64,000 bases of DNA, taken from an uncultured Dehalococcoidia bacterium (GTDB lineage: Bacteria > Chloroflexota > Dehalococcoidia > Lucifugimonadales > JADFKI01). The stretch lies in NCBI GenBank assembly GCA_958295865.1, contig CATQHF010000006.1:62001-126000 (forward strand). Direction: 5' to 3'. The notes beneath the pieces are model-generated. The model was not told where the DNA came from. It was given only the letters and a program-made list of their open reading frames with translations, and searched no databases. Position 1 is the first letter of the stretch. Every line of letters begins with the position of its first letter. A program made the translations under genes and the position numbers. Below, piece after piece: positions 33,479-41,775 of this stretch.

Positions 33479-34998
33479 TTGGCGACCTCCTGCTGAAAGT
33501 GGGACTCCACGGCTTCGACCAGCCCCGCAATCGTGTACTCCGATGCCATTATATCAACCTTCAAGCCGAGTTCGACGGCGCGCGCCGCCGTGATGGGGCC
33601 TATGCACGCAATCGTAGCATCTTTCAGCGCGTCCGTGTTGCCGTCCAGCAGCGCCATGAGGTTGCTGACGGTGGACGAGCTTGTGAATGTGGCGATGTCG
33701 ATGCCGTCCGCGAGGACGCTCATTAGGCGGTCAGTCGTGTCTTGCGGGGTGACCGTGCGATAGACGGCTATGGCGTCCACCGATGCGCCAAGCGCCGCAA
33801 GTCCGCGCCTGATGGCGTCGCGCGCGATTTCGGCTTGCGGCAGAAGCACGCGCTTGCCTCCCATGTCGTAAGCGCCCAGCTCTTCAACCGCCGCCTCGCC
33901 TACGAACGACGCGGGTATGAAGTCGGCTGATATGCCGTGCGTCCGCAGCCTGCGCGCCGTCGCCGTGCCTATCGCGGCGATTTTCAGCCCATGCAGCGCC
34001 CTCGAGTCCAAGCCGAGCGCGTCCAGGCGGCCGAACACGACATCCACCGCGTTCGCGCTGCTGAACACAAGCCAGTCGTAGCGGCGCGCGCTCATTAGCG
34101 CACGGTCGAGTTGGTCGTACTCGTCGAGCGGCTGAATCTCTATCGTGGGCAGCTCGACCGCCTGAGCGCCCCTCTGCGTCAGCATGTCGGACAGCGCGCT
34201 TGCCTGCGTGCGTGTGCGCGTAACCAGCGCGCGCTTGCCGAACAGGGGCTTGTCGTCGAACCAGCCGATAGTATCGCGCAGTCGCGCAACATCGCCGACT
34301 ATCGTAACGGCGGGAGCGCCTATCCCTGCCGCCGCCGCCTTGTCCGCGATGTCCGCAAGCGTACCTACCAGGGTGCGCTGATACGGCTCGGTTCCCCACT
34401 GCACGAGCGCGACCGGCGTCTGCGGCGCGCGCCCGTAGCTAAGCAGCGCCCGCGCTATGGCGGACAGGTTGCTCTGTCCCATCAGCACGACCAGCGTGCC
34501 GCCGCTCTTTGCCAGCGCCTCCCAATTGACGGCTGTGTTCGGCTTGGTGGGGTCTTCGCTGCCGGTAATCACGCTGAACGATGACGCCAATCGCCTGTGA
34601 GTGAGCGGGATGCCCGCGTATGCCGGCGCGGCGATGGCGGATGTTATGCCCGGCACCACCTCAAAGCGCACGCCGGCGTCTGCCAGCGCTTCCGCTTCCT
34701 CGCCGCCGCGCCCGAACACGAACGGATCGCCGCCCTTGAGCCGCACCACGCGCTTCCCCGCCTGCCCAAGCGCGACAAGCAGGCTGTTGATGTCTTCCTG
34801 CCGATTGATGCGCCTGCCGGGGATTTTGCCCACGTCGGTCAGCTCGGCGGCGGCGCGCGCATGCCGTAGCAGCCGTTTGTCCACCAGCCTGTCATAGACG
34901 ATAGCGTCGGCGGACTGGATTAGGCGCAGCCCCTTGACGCTGATAAGCTCAGGGTCGCCAGGTCCCGCGCCCACCAGCCATACGATACCCTCGCTCAT
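33475..34998 (-). CDS. cobA-hemD: Fused uroporphyrinogen-III methyltransferase / uroporphyrinogen-III synthase
   Basis: The product has about 507 residues. The first ~250 are SUMT (CobA): VWLVGAGPGDPELISVKG, VRLKGGDPFVFGRGGEE, ITSAIAAPAYAGIPLTHR and PVALVQWGTEPYQRTL. The last ~250 are HemD: GKRALVTRTRTQASAL, DWLVFSSANAVDVVF, IAAIGTATARRL and TSSSTVSNL. It closes hydroxymethylbilane to uroporphyrinogen III and methylates it at C2 and C7 to precorrin-2. ATG 34998 has GGAGG close upstream; ATG 35025 is an in-frame alternative. Fusing these two steps pushes flux towards siroheme or cobalamin, in line with the neighbours. Confidence 0.95.
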   Translation of the reverse strand: MSEGIVWLVGAGPGDPELISVKGLRLIQSADAIVYDRLVDKRLLRHARAAAELTDVGKIPGRRINRQEDINSLLVALGQAGKRVVRLKGGDPFVFGRGGEEAEALADAGVRFEVVPGITSAIAAPAYAGIPLTHRRLASSFSVITGSEDPTKPNTAVNWEALAKSGGTLVVLMGQSNLSAIARALLSYGRAPQTPVALVQWGTEPYQRTLVGTLADIADKAAAAGIGAPAVTIVGDVARLRDTIGWFDDKPLFGKRALVTRTRTQASALSDMLTQRGAQAVELPTIEIQPLDEYDQLDRALMSARRYDWLVFSSANAVDVVFGRLDALGLDSRALHGLKIAAIGTATARRLRTHGISADFIPASFVGEAAVEELGAYDMGGKRVLLPQAEIARDAIRRGLAALGASVDAIAVYRTVTPQDTTDRLMSVLADGIDIATFTSSSTVSNLMALLDGNTDALKDATIACIGPITAARAVELGLKVDIMASEYTIAGLVEAVESHFQQEVAK

Positions 34999-35072
34999 CG
35001 CCCCTCCAAGGATGCCTTCACTCATCGCCTAGCCGTAATCTTATCAGGCGCAACTTTCGTCTTGGCGCGCGG

Positions 35073-35993
35073 CTACCGGTTCGCCAGGACACGAGAAGCG
35101 CCGCTGTTCAGCAGCGCGGCGGCGACGGCTTCGCCCGCTTGTATGGGGTCGTCGAGGTCGTAGTCGCCGGAGAAGCGAAAAATCTCGCTGCCGTCCGGCT
35201 GCGCCACCATCGCCATGATATGCAGGCTGTCCTCATGGATTTGGGCATAAGCGGCGGTCGGCAGCGTGCAGCCCCCGCCCAGCGCCTCTAGGAACGCCCG
35301 CTCAGCGCGAACCGCCGCGCTTGTGGGCGCGTGGTCGATAGCGCGTATCCATTCGAGCAAGTCTGCGTCGGACGCCCGCGCCTGAACCGCAAGCGCGCCC
35401 TGCCCGACATCGGGGATGCAGTCTTGCGGCGGTATGTACGCGCTTATCTCCGCTTGCCGTCCCAGCCGGATGATGCCCGCCGCCGCCAGCACCGCGCCAT
35501 CGTAGTCGGCGCTGTTTGCCTTGCTCATCCGCGTATCAACATTGCCCCTGATTGGCAGCAGCTCCAGGTCGGGGCGCGCCGACTTGAGTTGTGCGGCGCG
35601 GCGCGGGCTGCTTGTGCCAAGCCGTGCGCCCGCGGGCAGTTCGGTCAGCGGCAAGTCCCAGCGGTTCACCAGCACATCGCGCGCGTCCTCCCGCTCCGTG
35701 TACGCCGCTACCGCGAGTCCGGGCGGCGTAATCGCGGGCATGTCTTTCGCGCTGTGTACGGCGATGTCGATCTCCCCGTTCAGGAGCGCAAGCTCTATCT
35801 CCTTGACGAACATGCCCCGTTCCATGCTCAGCAGGGGAGCGGCTTTGTTCCTGTCGCCGCGCGTGGATAGGGAGACGAGTCGGATGTCCAGCGCGGGATG
35901 GGCGCGCAGCAGCCGTTCAACTACCGCGTTGGTCTGCGCCAGCGACAGGAGGCTTGACCGCGAGCCGACGACGACCCGCCTTGCGGCAGTCAT
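35073..35993 (-). CDS. hemC: Hydroxymethylbilane synthase (porphobilinogen deaminase)
   Basis: The 306-residue enzyme shows VVVGSRSSLLSLAQTNAV, VHSAKDMP, LGTSSPRRAAQL, IRGNVDTRMSK, and the dipyrromethane-cofactor cysteine in LGGGCTLPTAAYA. It polymerises four porphobilinogens. It starts 9 bases after the stop of the precorrin-2 dehydrogenase gene, so it is part of the same transcript. The order in the cluster is ahbAB, sirC-like, hemC, cobA-hemD, hemB. Confidence 0.96.
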   Translation of the reverse strand: MTAARRVVVGSRSSLLSLAQTNAVVERLLRAHPALDIRLVSLSTRGDRNKAAPLLSMERGMFVKEIELALLNGEIDIAVHSAKDMPAITPPGLAVAAYTEREDARDVLVNRWDLPLTELPAGARLGTSSPRRAAQLKSARPDLELLPIRGNVDTRMSKANSADYDGAVLAAAGIIRLGRQAEISAYIPPQDCIPDVGQGALAVQARASDADLLEWIRAIDHAPTSAAVRAERAFLEALGGGCTLPTAAYAQIHEDSLHIMAMVAQPDGSEIFRFSGDYDLDDPIQAGEAVAAALLNSGASRVLANR

Positions 35994-36002
35994 GGTCGTA
36001 TA

Positions 36003-36734
36003 TCAGGCGGTCGCGCCCGCGCCGGAGTTGGCAAGCGCTTTCTTCTCTTCCCACATCTTGCACACGCCCGGTTCGCAGTCGCAGCCCACGCCCGCATAGA
36101 GATCTGTCATGAGCGTCGCCCTTGCGTCGTCGTATCTGCCGGACAGCACGGTATCCAGCAGGCTGTCGGTGATGCACGCCTGCCAGTGGTCCGTAACCAG
36201 CGTGATGCCCTTGCCGCGAATCTCGGCGCGCGCATCGGCGAGCAGCGGCGCGAGTTCGGCGTAGTCCATCAGCGCATGCTCGGATTCGACCGGGCTGCCG
36301 TCGAGCAGTTCGCGGAACTTGCGGGCAAGCGCCGGGCTTGCGCCCCCCGTAGATGCGGCGACCGTTACATCGCCGCGCACTGCCACGGACGGCGCGATGA
36401 AGGTGCATAGGTGCGTAACATCCACCACATTCAGCAGCACATTTCGCTCTTCGGCTTCCTTGGCGATGGCGCGGTTCACATCGTTGTCGTCCGTCGCTGC
36501 TATGGCGATGAACGCGCCCTGCAAGTCGCCAACGCGGTATTCGCGCTCGTGCCAGACGACGCCGTTATCGTTGGCAAGGCTGCGAACGCCTTCGTTGACC
36601 TCCGGGCTAATGACGACCACGCTGGCATGGCAGTCCAGCAGCTTGACGACCTTTTCTTCGCCAATGTTGCCGCCGCCGATGACCACGCAGCGCCTGTCCT
36701 TGACATCGATGAATGCCGGGTAATACGCGGGCAC
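36003..36734 (-). CDS. Precorrin-2 dehydrogenase / sirohydrochlorin ferrochelatase-like, with Cys-rich tail
   Basis: The 243-residue product resembles the CysG N-terminal half or Met8p. It has YYPAFIDVKDRRCVVIGGGN with the GGGNIGEEKV NAD-binding loop, FIAIAATDDNDVNRAIAKEA, and VTVAASTGGASPALARKFRE. It oxidises precorrin-2 to sirohydrochlorin and may insert iron. The C-terminus adds CDCEPGVCKMWEEKK, a C-x-C-x4-C group not expected in CysG or Met8p, which could bind a metal or FeS centre. It sits between ahbAB and hemC. Confidence 0.9.
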   Translation of the reverse strand: MPAYYPAFIDVKDRRCVVIGGGNIGEEKVVKLLDCHASVVVISPEVNEGVRSLANDNGVVWHEREYRVGDLQGAFIAIAATDDNDVNRAIAKEAEERNVLLNVVDVTHLCTFIAPSVAVRGDVTVAASTGGASPALARKFRELLDGSPVESEHALMDYAELAPLLADARAEIRGKGITLVTDHWQACITDSLLDTVLSGRYDDARATLMTDLYAGVGCDCEPGVCKMWEEKKALANSGAGATA

Positions 36735-36824
36735 TTAAACTCCTTCCAAAATAATTCTTTTCGTCCGTGTTAGTATTCTCAATATGTATTGGTATTACAA
36801 TCTGGGCGGCGTATCAATTGCGTG

Positions 36825-36873
36825 GATTCCCGCCCCTGCTTTCGCAGGGGTGACGTTCTTTCGCGGGAATGAC
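36825..36873. repeat. Family A hairpin fragment in the tetrapyrrole cluster
   Basis: GATTCCCGCCCCTGCTTTCG, then CAGGGGTGACGTTCTTTCGC and GGGAATGAC, is the internal part of family A without its ends. It lies in the 198-bp gap between ahbAB and the precorrin-2 dehydrogenase gene. Confidence 0.6.
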
Positions 36874-36932
36874 GATTTGATAATCGGCGCGTGTTGAGAA
36901 TACCTCCATGTTAGTCCCGTTGCCGCCTGCCG

Positions 36933-37949
36933 CTACACGAAATACCTAACCCGTGTCTTCTTGTATTCGCGCGTGCTGTACAGCAGTTGATACTCGGTGA
37001 TGCCGGTGGCTTCCGATAGTTCGCCCGCCACCTCTTCGCATTGGGACTGCGATGTGGCGTGAATCATCGTGAAGTGGGTATAGGGCCAGTCCGGGAATGT
37101 CGGGCGCTCATAGCAGTGCGTAACCCAGCGCGATTGCGCCATTATGTTGCCCACCTCGACCGCGCGCTCGGACGGCACTTTCCAGACTGCCATCGCGTTC
37201 GACCTGAAGCCCGCGCGCCGATGGTGCAGCACCGCGCTGAAACGCCGCATCAGCCCGCGCTCTTGGAACGAGTCCGCCGCGTCGAACATCTCTTGCGTCG
37301 ATATGCCCAACCGCTCCGCCATTGGGCTGAACGGGCGCGGCGTGAGCGGCACATCCTCTTGCAGCTCGCGGATGATCTCTATCTCAAAGTCGCTGACCGG
37401 CAGCGCCTTGTTCCAGTCCTGCCCGTCCGCGCGGTCGTATCCGTCCGGGCTGTAATACTTCTTTGCCGCGCCCTCTTCCTTCACCATGTCGAAGTTCACG
37501 CCAATCTTGAAGAACTTGATAGTCGGCATCAGCCGATACGACTCGGCGTTCGTCCTCTGCGCCATCGCTTCCACGCTTGTGGCGAGGTCTTCGTAAGGCG
37601 GCACGGCGAGCGTGAACCATAGGTTGAAGTGTCCGTCGCGGGCGTAGTTGTGGCTGACGCCGGGATGTTCGTTGATGACCTGCGCCGCGGCGTCCAACTC
37701 GTCGGCCGGCAGGCGCATCGCCACGAGGGTCGTCTTGTAGCCAAGCCGCCGCGTGTCGAAGATGGCGCTTATCTGGCGCACCACGTTCTTGGCTTTCAGC
37801 GCGCCGATGCGCTCCAGAACCTCGGCCTCCGACAGCCCGACTTCGTCGGCGATTGCCTTGTACGGCAATTCCGTGAGCGGAAAGCGCGTCTGAATGATGT
37901 TCAATATCTTGCGGTCAACAAGATCCATCGTCGTTGTGCTGGTCGTCAT
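36933..37949 (-). CDS. ahbAB: Fused siroheme decarboxylase AhbA-AhbB (Lrp/AsnC-like)
   Basis: The 338-residue product consists of two Lrp/AsnC-like halves, each an HTH followed by an alpha/beta RAM-like domain. Half 1 (~1-160) has DLVDRKILNIIQTRFPL and GVSHNYARDGHFNLWFTL; half 2 (~185-338) has SDFEIEIIRELQEDVPL and WVTHCYERPTFPDWPY. Histidines in SHNYAR and THCYERP match the active-site positions of siroheme decarboxylase. AhbA and AhbB usually form a heterodimer from separate genes that removes the C12 and C18 acetate carboxyls of siroheme. Here they are one chain. The alternative is a NirDL-type protein of heme d1 synthesis, as the families overlap. The start is ATG 37949. Confidence 0.9.
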   Translation of the reverse strand: MTTSTTTMDLVDRKILNIIQTRFPLTELPYKAIADEVGLSEAEVLERIGALKAKNVVRQISAIFDTRRLGYKTTLVAMRLPADELDAAAQVINEHPGVSHNYARDGHFNLWFTLAVPPYEDLATSVEAMAQRTNAESYRLMPTIKFFKIGVNFDMVKEEGAAKKYYSPDGYDRADGQDWNKALPVSDFEIEIIRELQEDVPLTPRPFSPMAERLGISTQEMFDAADSFQERGLMRRFSAVLHHRRAGFRSNAMAVWKVPSERAVEVGNIMAQSRWVTHCYERPTFPDWPYTHFTMIHATSQSQCEEVAGELSEATGITEYQLLYSTREYKKTRVRYFV

Positions 37950-38023
37950 TCGCCTCTCGCCTGAATGTATTCGTTGAGCATCTGCACGCCTATTATCTCA
38001 GTTTTCAATGCTCTATGGCAATC

Positions 38024-38301
38024 CATTTGAGTACGCCGGGGGCTTTCATTTGAGTACGCCGGGGGCTTTCGATTGTCACCCCGAGCTCTTTCACTTGATA
38101 AACGGGTGTCTTTCATTCGAGTAAGTCGAGGGCTTTTGATTGTCACCCTGAGCTCTTTCACTTGTCACCCCGAACGAGGTGAGGGGTCTAAAATGCTTGC
38201 TATATCGGGCGTGTTGGTGGCAGGGATTTTGGATTCCTCACTCCGTTCGGAATGACAGAGGGGAGGAATTAAGAATTAGAAATTAAGAATTAAGAATTGG
38301 G
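38024..38301. repeat. Repeat block in a 720-bp gene-free gap: 23-bp tandem repeats, a family B element, AT heptamers
   Basis: CATTTGAGTACGCCGGGGGC with CTT occurs twice in tandem (38024-38069), with a degenerate third copy at 38114. GATTGTCACCCCGAGCTCTT occurs at 38071 and 38138. A full family B element fills 38163-38258, with TGTCACCCCGAACG at its left end and CGTTCGGAATGACA at its right end. AATTAAGAATTAG heptamers fill 38266-38301. Further solo pieces lie to 38530. There is no credible gene before gatB. Confidence 0.7.
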
Positions 38302-38634
38302 GTTGTGTTTAGGCTTGGTGCGTGATGTTTCGCGGGCCGATGGCAACCGAAGTTTGAGGGCGGTTGCTAAAGGCTGTGTGTTCGGCGTATTGAGATTTTT
38401 GATTCCTCACGCTGTTTGGAATGACAGAGGGAAGGGCATGCTGGTTCGTAATGACAAGGGTGGGCGCTTGGAATGACGGGGGTGGCGTTGCTATACGGCG
38501 CTGGATTTCTGCTTTCGCGGGAATGACGAATAGAGATTACCGCCCGAATGGAAATGCTGCCAATAAGCGCGGGGCGAACATGAGGATTGGCGCGAACCGC
38601 AAATGAAATGTCGCTGATAACCGCGCCCTGTCTG

Positions 38635-38663
38635 TTGTGTTTCGCTTTATGGTTTCTTATACT
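38635..38663 (+). promoter_or_regulatory. Promoter of gatB; transcript predicted to start at the ATG
   Basis: TTGTGT (38635-38640), a 17-base spacer and TATACT (38658-38663). The A of the gatB ATG at 38670 lies 7 bases after the -10 box, where transcription should begin, so the mRNA may be leaderless. No Shine-Dalgarno is seen before this ATG. Confidence 0.6.
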
Positions 38664-38669
38664 ATCTTC

Positions 38670-40160
38670 ATGGTTTCACGGACAGCGACAGAGTACGAAA
38701 TCGTCATCGGCTTGGAAGTCCATTCGCAGCTTCTCACTGAGAGCAAGATGTTCTGCGCGTGCAGCGCGGCGTATCAGGATGCGCCGCCGAATACGACCGT
38801 CTGCGCCGTTTGCATGGGAATGCCCGGCGCGCTTCCCGTCATGAACCGCAAGGCTGTTGACTATGTGATTCGCACAGGGCTTGCGCTTGACTGCCAAATC
38901 TCCGGCTTCACCAAGTTCGACCGCAAGAACTATCCCTATCCCGACCTCATGAAGGGCTACCAGATTTCGCAGTACGACCAGCCCGTCGCCTATGACGGCC
39001 GTCTCGTCATAGAAACCGATGAGGGCGTAAAGCGCATCGGCGTAACCCGCGTTCACCTCGAAGAGGATGTCGCAAAGCTGTTCCACAGAACCGACGGCTT
39101 CGGCGAGAGCTACAGCCTGCTGGACATCAACCGCGCCGGTGTGCCGCTCATGGAGATTGTCAGTGAGCCGGACATGCGTAGCCCGGATGAGGCGCGAAGC
39201 TACCTAACGCAGCTGCAATCCATCCTGCGATACATCGGCGTCAGCAGCGCGAACATGGAAGAGGGCAACTTCCGCTGCGATGCCAATATCAGCGTCCGTC
39301 CGCAGGGCAGCTCGGAGCTTGGCGAGAAGGTTGAAATCAAGAACATGAACAGCTTCCGCGCCGTTCACAGGGCATTGAGCTATGAGGCGGTGCGGCAGGT
39401 TCGCGCCGTGAAAGAGGGCGAGCCGATTGTGCAGGAGACGCGGGGCTGGGACGAAAGCGCAGGCACGACCTTCACGCAGCGCACCAAAGAGTACGCCCAC
39501 GATTACAGATATTTTCCCGAGCCTGACCTTCCTCCGCTCGTAATCGGCGACGATTGGGTGCGGAGCGCGCGGCAGACGCTGCCCGAACTGCCAGCCGTCC
39601 GCAAGCAGCGCTTCATGACCGAGTACGCCCTATCCGAGTATGACGCCAACCTGCTGACTGTCAGCAAGGACGCCGCCGACTACTTCGAGTCGATAATAGA
39701 CGCAAAGCGGGCATCCGGCGCGGCGCGGGAGCAGTTCTCCAAGCAGGTGAGCAACTGGATTCTGGTCGAGCTTGGCAGGCTGCTCAATGAGACGGGCAGC
39801 GACATCGGCAGCGTGAAGATCGCGCCTCAGACTTTCGTCGAGCTGCTGGACATGGTCGCCGCCGGCGACCTCAGCACCAGCATGGCGAAGACCGTCTTCG
39901 AGCGCATGTTCAGCACCGGCAAGCCGCCCGCGCAAATCGCGGAGGAGCAGGGCTTGGCGCAGATTAGCGACGCCGACGCGCTTGGAAGCGCCGTTGCCGA
40001 CGCCATAGCCGCCAACCCTGAACCTGTGTCCGATTACCTCGCGGGCAAGGAGCAGGTGATACGCTTCCTTGTGGGGCAGGTGATGAAGATAACCAGAGGC
40101 AACGCCAACCCCCAGCTTGCCATGCGGCTGCTCAAAGAGCGCCTGGATGCGATGAGGTAA
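38670..40160 (+). CDS. gatB: Asp-tRNA(Asn)/Glu-tRNA(Gln) amidotransferase subunit B
   Basis: The product has about 496 residues, full length. The N-terminal cradle reads EYEIVIGLEVHSQLLTESKM. The zinc Cys pairs are CACS and CAVCMGMPG. YPYPDLMKGYQISQYDQP, RVHLEEDVAKL and DINRAGVPLMEIVSEPD follow, with the GatB/YqeY tail domain at the end. It transamidates misacylated tRNAs with GatA and GatC, which are not in the window. ATG 38670 is chosen over two upstream in-frame starts because the cradle follows closely and a promoter ends just before it. yvcK follows after 5 bases and secG 40 bases later. Confidence 0.95.
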   Translation: MVSRTATEYEIVIGLEVHSQLLTESKMFCACSAAYQDAPPNTTVCAVCMGMPGALPVMNRKAVDYVIRTGLALDCQISGFTKFDRKNYPYPDLMKGYQISQYDQPVAYDGRLVIETDEGVKRIGVTRVHLEEDVAKLFHRTDGFGESYSLLDINRAGVPLMEIVSEPDMRSPDEARSYLTQLQSILRYIGVSSANMEEGNFRCDANISVRPQGSSELGEKVEIKNMNSFRAVHRALSYEAVRQVRAVKEGEPIVQETRGWDESAGTTFTQRTKEYAHDYRYFPEPDLPPLVIGDDWVRSARQTLPELPAVRKQRFMTEYALSEYDANLLTVSKDAADYFESIIDAKRASGAAREQFSKQVSNWILVELGRLLNETGSDIGSVKIAPQTFVELLDMVAAGDLSTSMAKTVFERMFSTGKPPAQIAEEQGLAQISDADALGSAVADAIAANPEPVSDYLAGKEQVIRFLVGQVMKITRGNANPQLAMRLLKERLDAMR

Positions 40161-40165
40161 TCCGT

Positions 40166-41494
40166 ATGAACGGCAGCTCCAATGGCAGCCGCGACGGTTA
40201 TGCCTCGAACGGCTATCGTCAGCCCTCCTTGTGGCAGAGTGTCATGCGGCTGATTGTGCCGGGCGTCGGGCTGAAGCGCTGGCTGCTGCTGGGCGCGGTG
40301 GGCGTGTCCGTGTGTTCCGTCGGAATGGCGTATGTGGCGCGCAGAGTGTTCGACCTCACGCCGCCGGAGTTCCTGCCGGGACAGATGGAAGGCTTCTTCT
40401 TCGTCATCATCGGAATCGTCTCCATACTTCTCGCGCTGTACGGCTTTCATCGCTCGGTGGGGCCGCTGTTCATGCAGTCCTCGAGCCTGAACCATGTCGC
40501 CAACACCATCTATACGCGCCGCTCGCTGAGCAAGGGCTTAAAGATTGTGGCGATTGGCGGCGGCACGGGGCTGTCGGTGCTGCTGCGCGGGCTGAAAGCC
40601 TACACCGACAACCTCACCGCCATCGTTACCGTAGCGGACGACGGCGGCAGTTCCGGGCGTCTGCGTAGAGACTTGGATATGCTGCCGCCCGGCGACTTGC
40701 GTAACTGCCTTGTGGCGATGTCTGACGCCGAACCGCTTATGACCGAGCTTTTTCAGTATCGCTTCGACCGCGGCGACGGCTTGAAGGGGCATAGCTTCGG
40801 CAACCTGTTCATTGCCGCGATGACGGATGTAACCCAAAGCTTCGATGAGGCGCTTGCCGAGTCTAGCCGTGTGCTTGCCGTGCATGGCAGGATTATACCG
40901 TCGACTATGGATAACCTGCGCCTCTCCGTGAAGCAGACCAACGGCGAGCTGATTCACGGCGAATCCAATGTTATGGATGCCGACGCCGGCATTGAGCGGC
41001 TGATGATCGATCCGCCAAACGCCGAGGCGCATCCGGCAGCGGTTGAGGCGCTGCTCGAAGCCGATATTATCGTCATTGGCCCCGGCAGCCTGTACACGAG
41101 CATTCTGCCCAATCTGATGGTAAAGGGGATTATGGATGCCGTGAGGGAGTCAGCCGCGAGCAAGGTATATGTGACGAATATCGCCACGGAGCGCGGCGAA
41201 ACGGAGGACTACTCGGTTCTCGACCATTACGATGCGCTGACGAAGCACACCTTCCGCGAAATCGTGGGGCATACGGTGGTCAACAACAGGCTGCGCGACC
41301 TAGGCCCCGAGTTCTACGGCGCGCCCGTGCGCTACAAGGGGCAGCTGATTAGAGGTGTGCGGGTGCACGCGCATGACCTCGTCGACGCCTCTCACCCCGT
41401 GCGCCACGACTCCGAAAAACTAGCGCGCGCTATTATGAATGTGTATCATAAGGGCAGTGGGCTGCGCTCGCTAATCAAGTTGGGAATGAACTAG
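40166..41494 (+). CDS. yvcK: YvcK/CofD-like gluconeogenesis factor with N-terminal membrane domain
   Basis: The product has 442 residues. Residues ~36-58 and ~77-97 are membrane helices. From residue ~125 the YvcK fold begins with KIVAIGGGTGLSVLLRGLK, then VTVADDGGSSGRLRRDL, PPGDLRNCLVAM, GHSFGNLFIAAM, and IVIGPGSLYTSILPNL. YvcK binds UDP-sugars or NAD-like ligands and links central carbon flux to cell-wall synthesis. The membrane-anchored N-terminus is longer than in the Bacillus protein but occurs in Chloroflexi and actinobacteria. It is translated directly after gatB (5-base gap). Confidence 0.93.
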   Translation: MNGSSNGSRDGYASNGYRQPSLWQSVMRLIVPGVGLKRWLLLGAVGVSVCSVGMAYVARRVFDLTPPEFLPGQMEGFFFVIIGIVSILLALYGFHRSVGPLFMQSSSLNHVANTIYTRRSLSKGLKIVAIGGGTGLSVLLRGLKAYTDNLTAIVTVADDGGSSGRLRRDLDMLPPGDLRNCLVAMSDAEPLMTELFQYRFDRGDGLKGHSFGNLFIAAMTDVTQSFDEALAESSRVLAVHGRIIPSTMDNLRLSVKQTNGELIHGESNVMDADAGIERLMIDPPNAEAHPAAVEALLEADIIVIGPGSLYTSILPNLMVKGIMDAVRESAASKVYVTNIATERGETEDYSVLDHYDALTKHTFREIVGHTVVNNRLRDLGPEFYGAPVRYKGQLIRGVRVHAHDLVDASHPVRHDSEKLARAIMNVYHKGSGLRSLIKLGMN

Positions 41495-41534
41495 CCCGTC
41501 TCATAGCAGGCGGCGCAAGCCAAGAAGGGACGCA

Positions 41535-41747
41535 ATGGCCTGGTTAAACATAGTTCAGATTGCCATATCGGTCATCCTCGTAACGATTATCCTTGTACAG
41601 GTAAGAGGGCAAGGCACGGGTCTGTTCGGCGCGGCGGAAGGCTCGTTTCGCACTCGCAGGGGCCTTGAGAAGACGCTGTTCCAGTTCACCATCTTCATGG
41701 TGGTCGTCTTCATCGCCGTCTCCATCCTGAGCGTCCGCTTCGCCTAA
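41535..41747 (+). CDS. secG: Preprotein translocase subunit SecG
   Basis: The 70-residue protein has two hydrophobic helices (residues ~5-22 and ~50-68). The SecG loop VRGQGTGLFGAAEGSFRTRRG lies between them, broken here into QGTGLFGAAEG and FRTRRGLEKTLF. AGAAGGGA lies upstream of ATG 41535. It assists SecYEG protein export. It is the last gene of the gatB-yvcK-secG series and convergent with the FAD oxidase. Confidence 0.94.
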   Translation: MAWLNIVQIAISVILVTIILVQVRGQGTGLFGAAEGSFRTRRGLEKTLFQFTIFMVVVFIAVSILSVRFA

Positions 41748-41775
41748 CGCTCATAACTCCGGTTCACACTTCACG

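Noticed and set aside
32400..33530. 376-codon frame overlapping hemB in another phase
   Set aside because: HemB is certain in the overlapping frame with all active-site residues; the other frame is Arg/Gly-rich without homology.
37946..38161. Small open frame in the repeat block before gatB
   Set aside because: The predicted product is only the translation of 23-bp tandem repeats and has no ribosome site.
38024..38301. Possible CRISPR array
   Set aside because: Repeats are directly adjacent or palindromic MITE ends with no unique spacers of constant length, and no cas genes are present.
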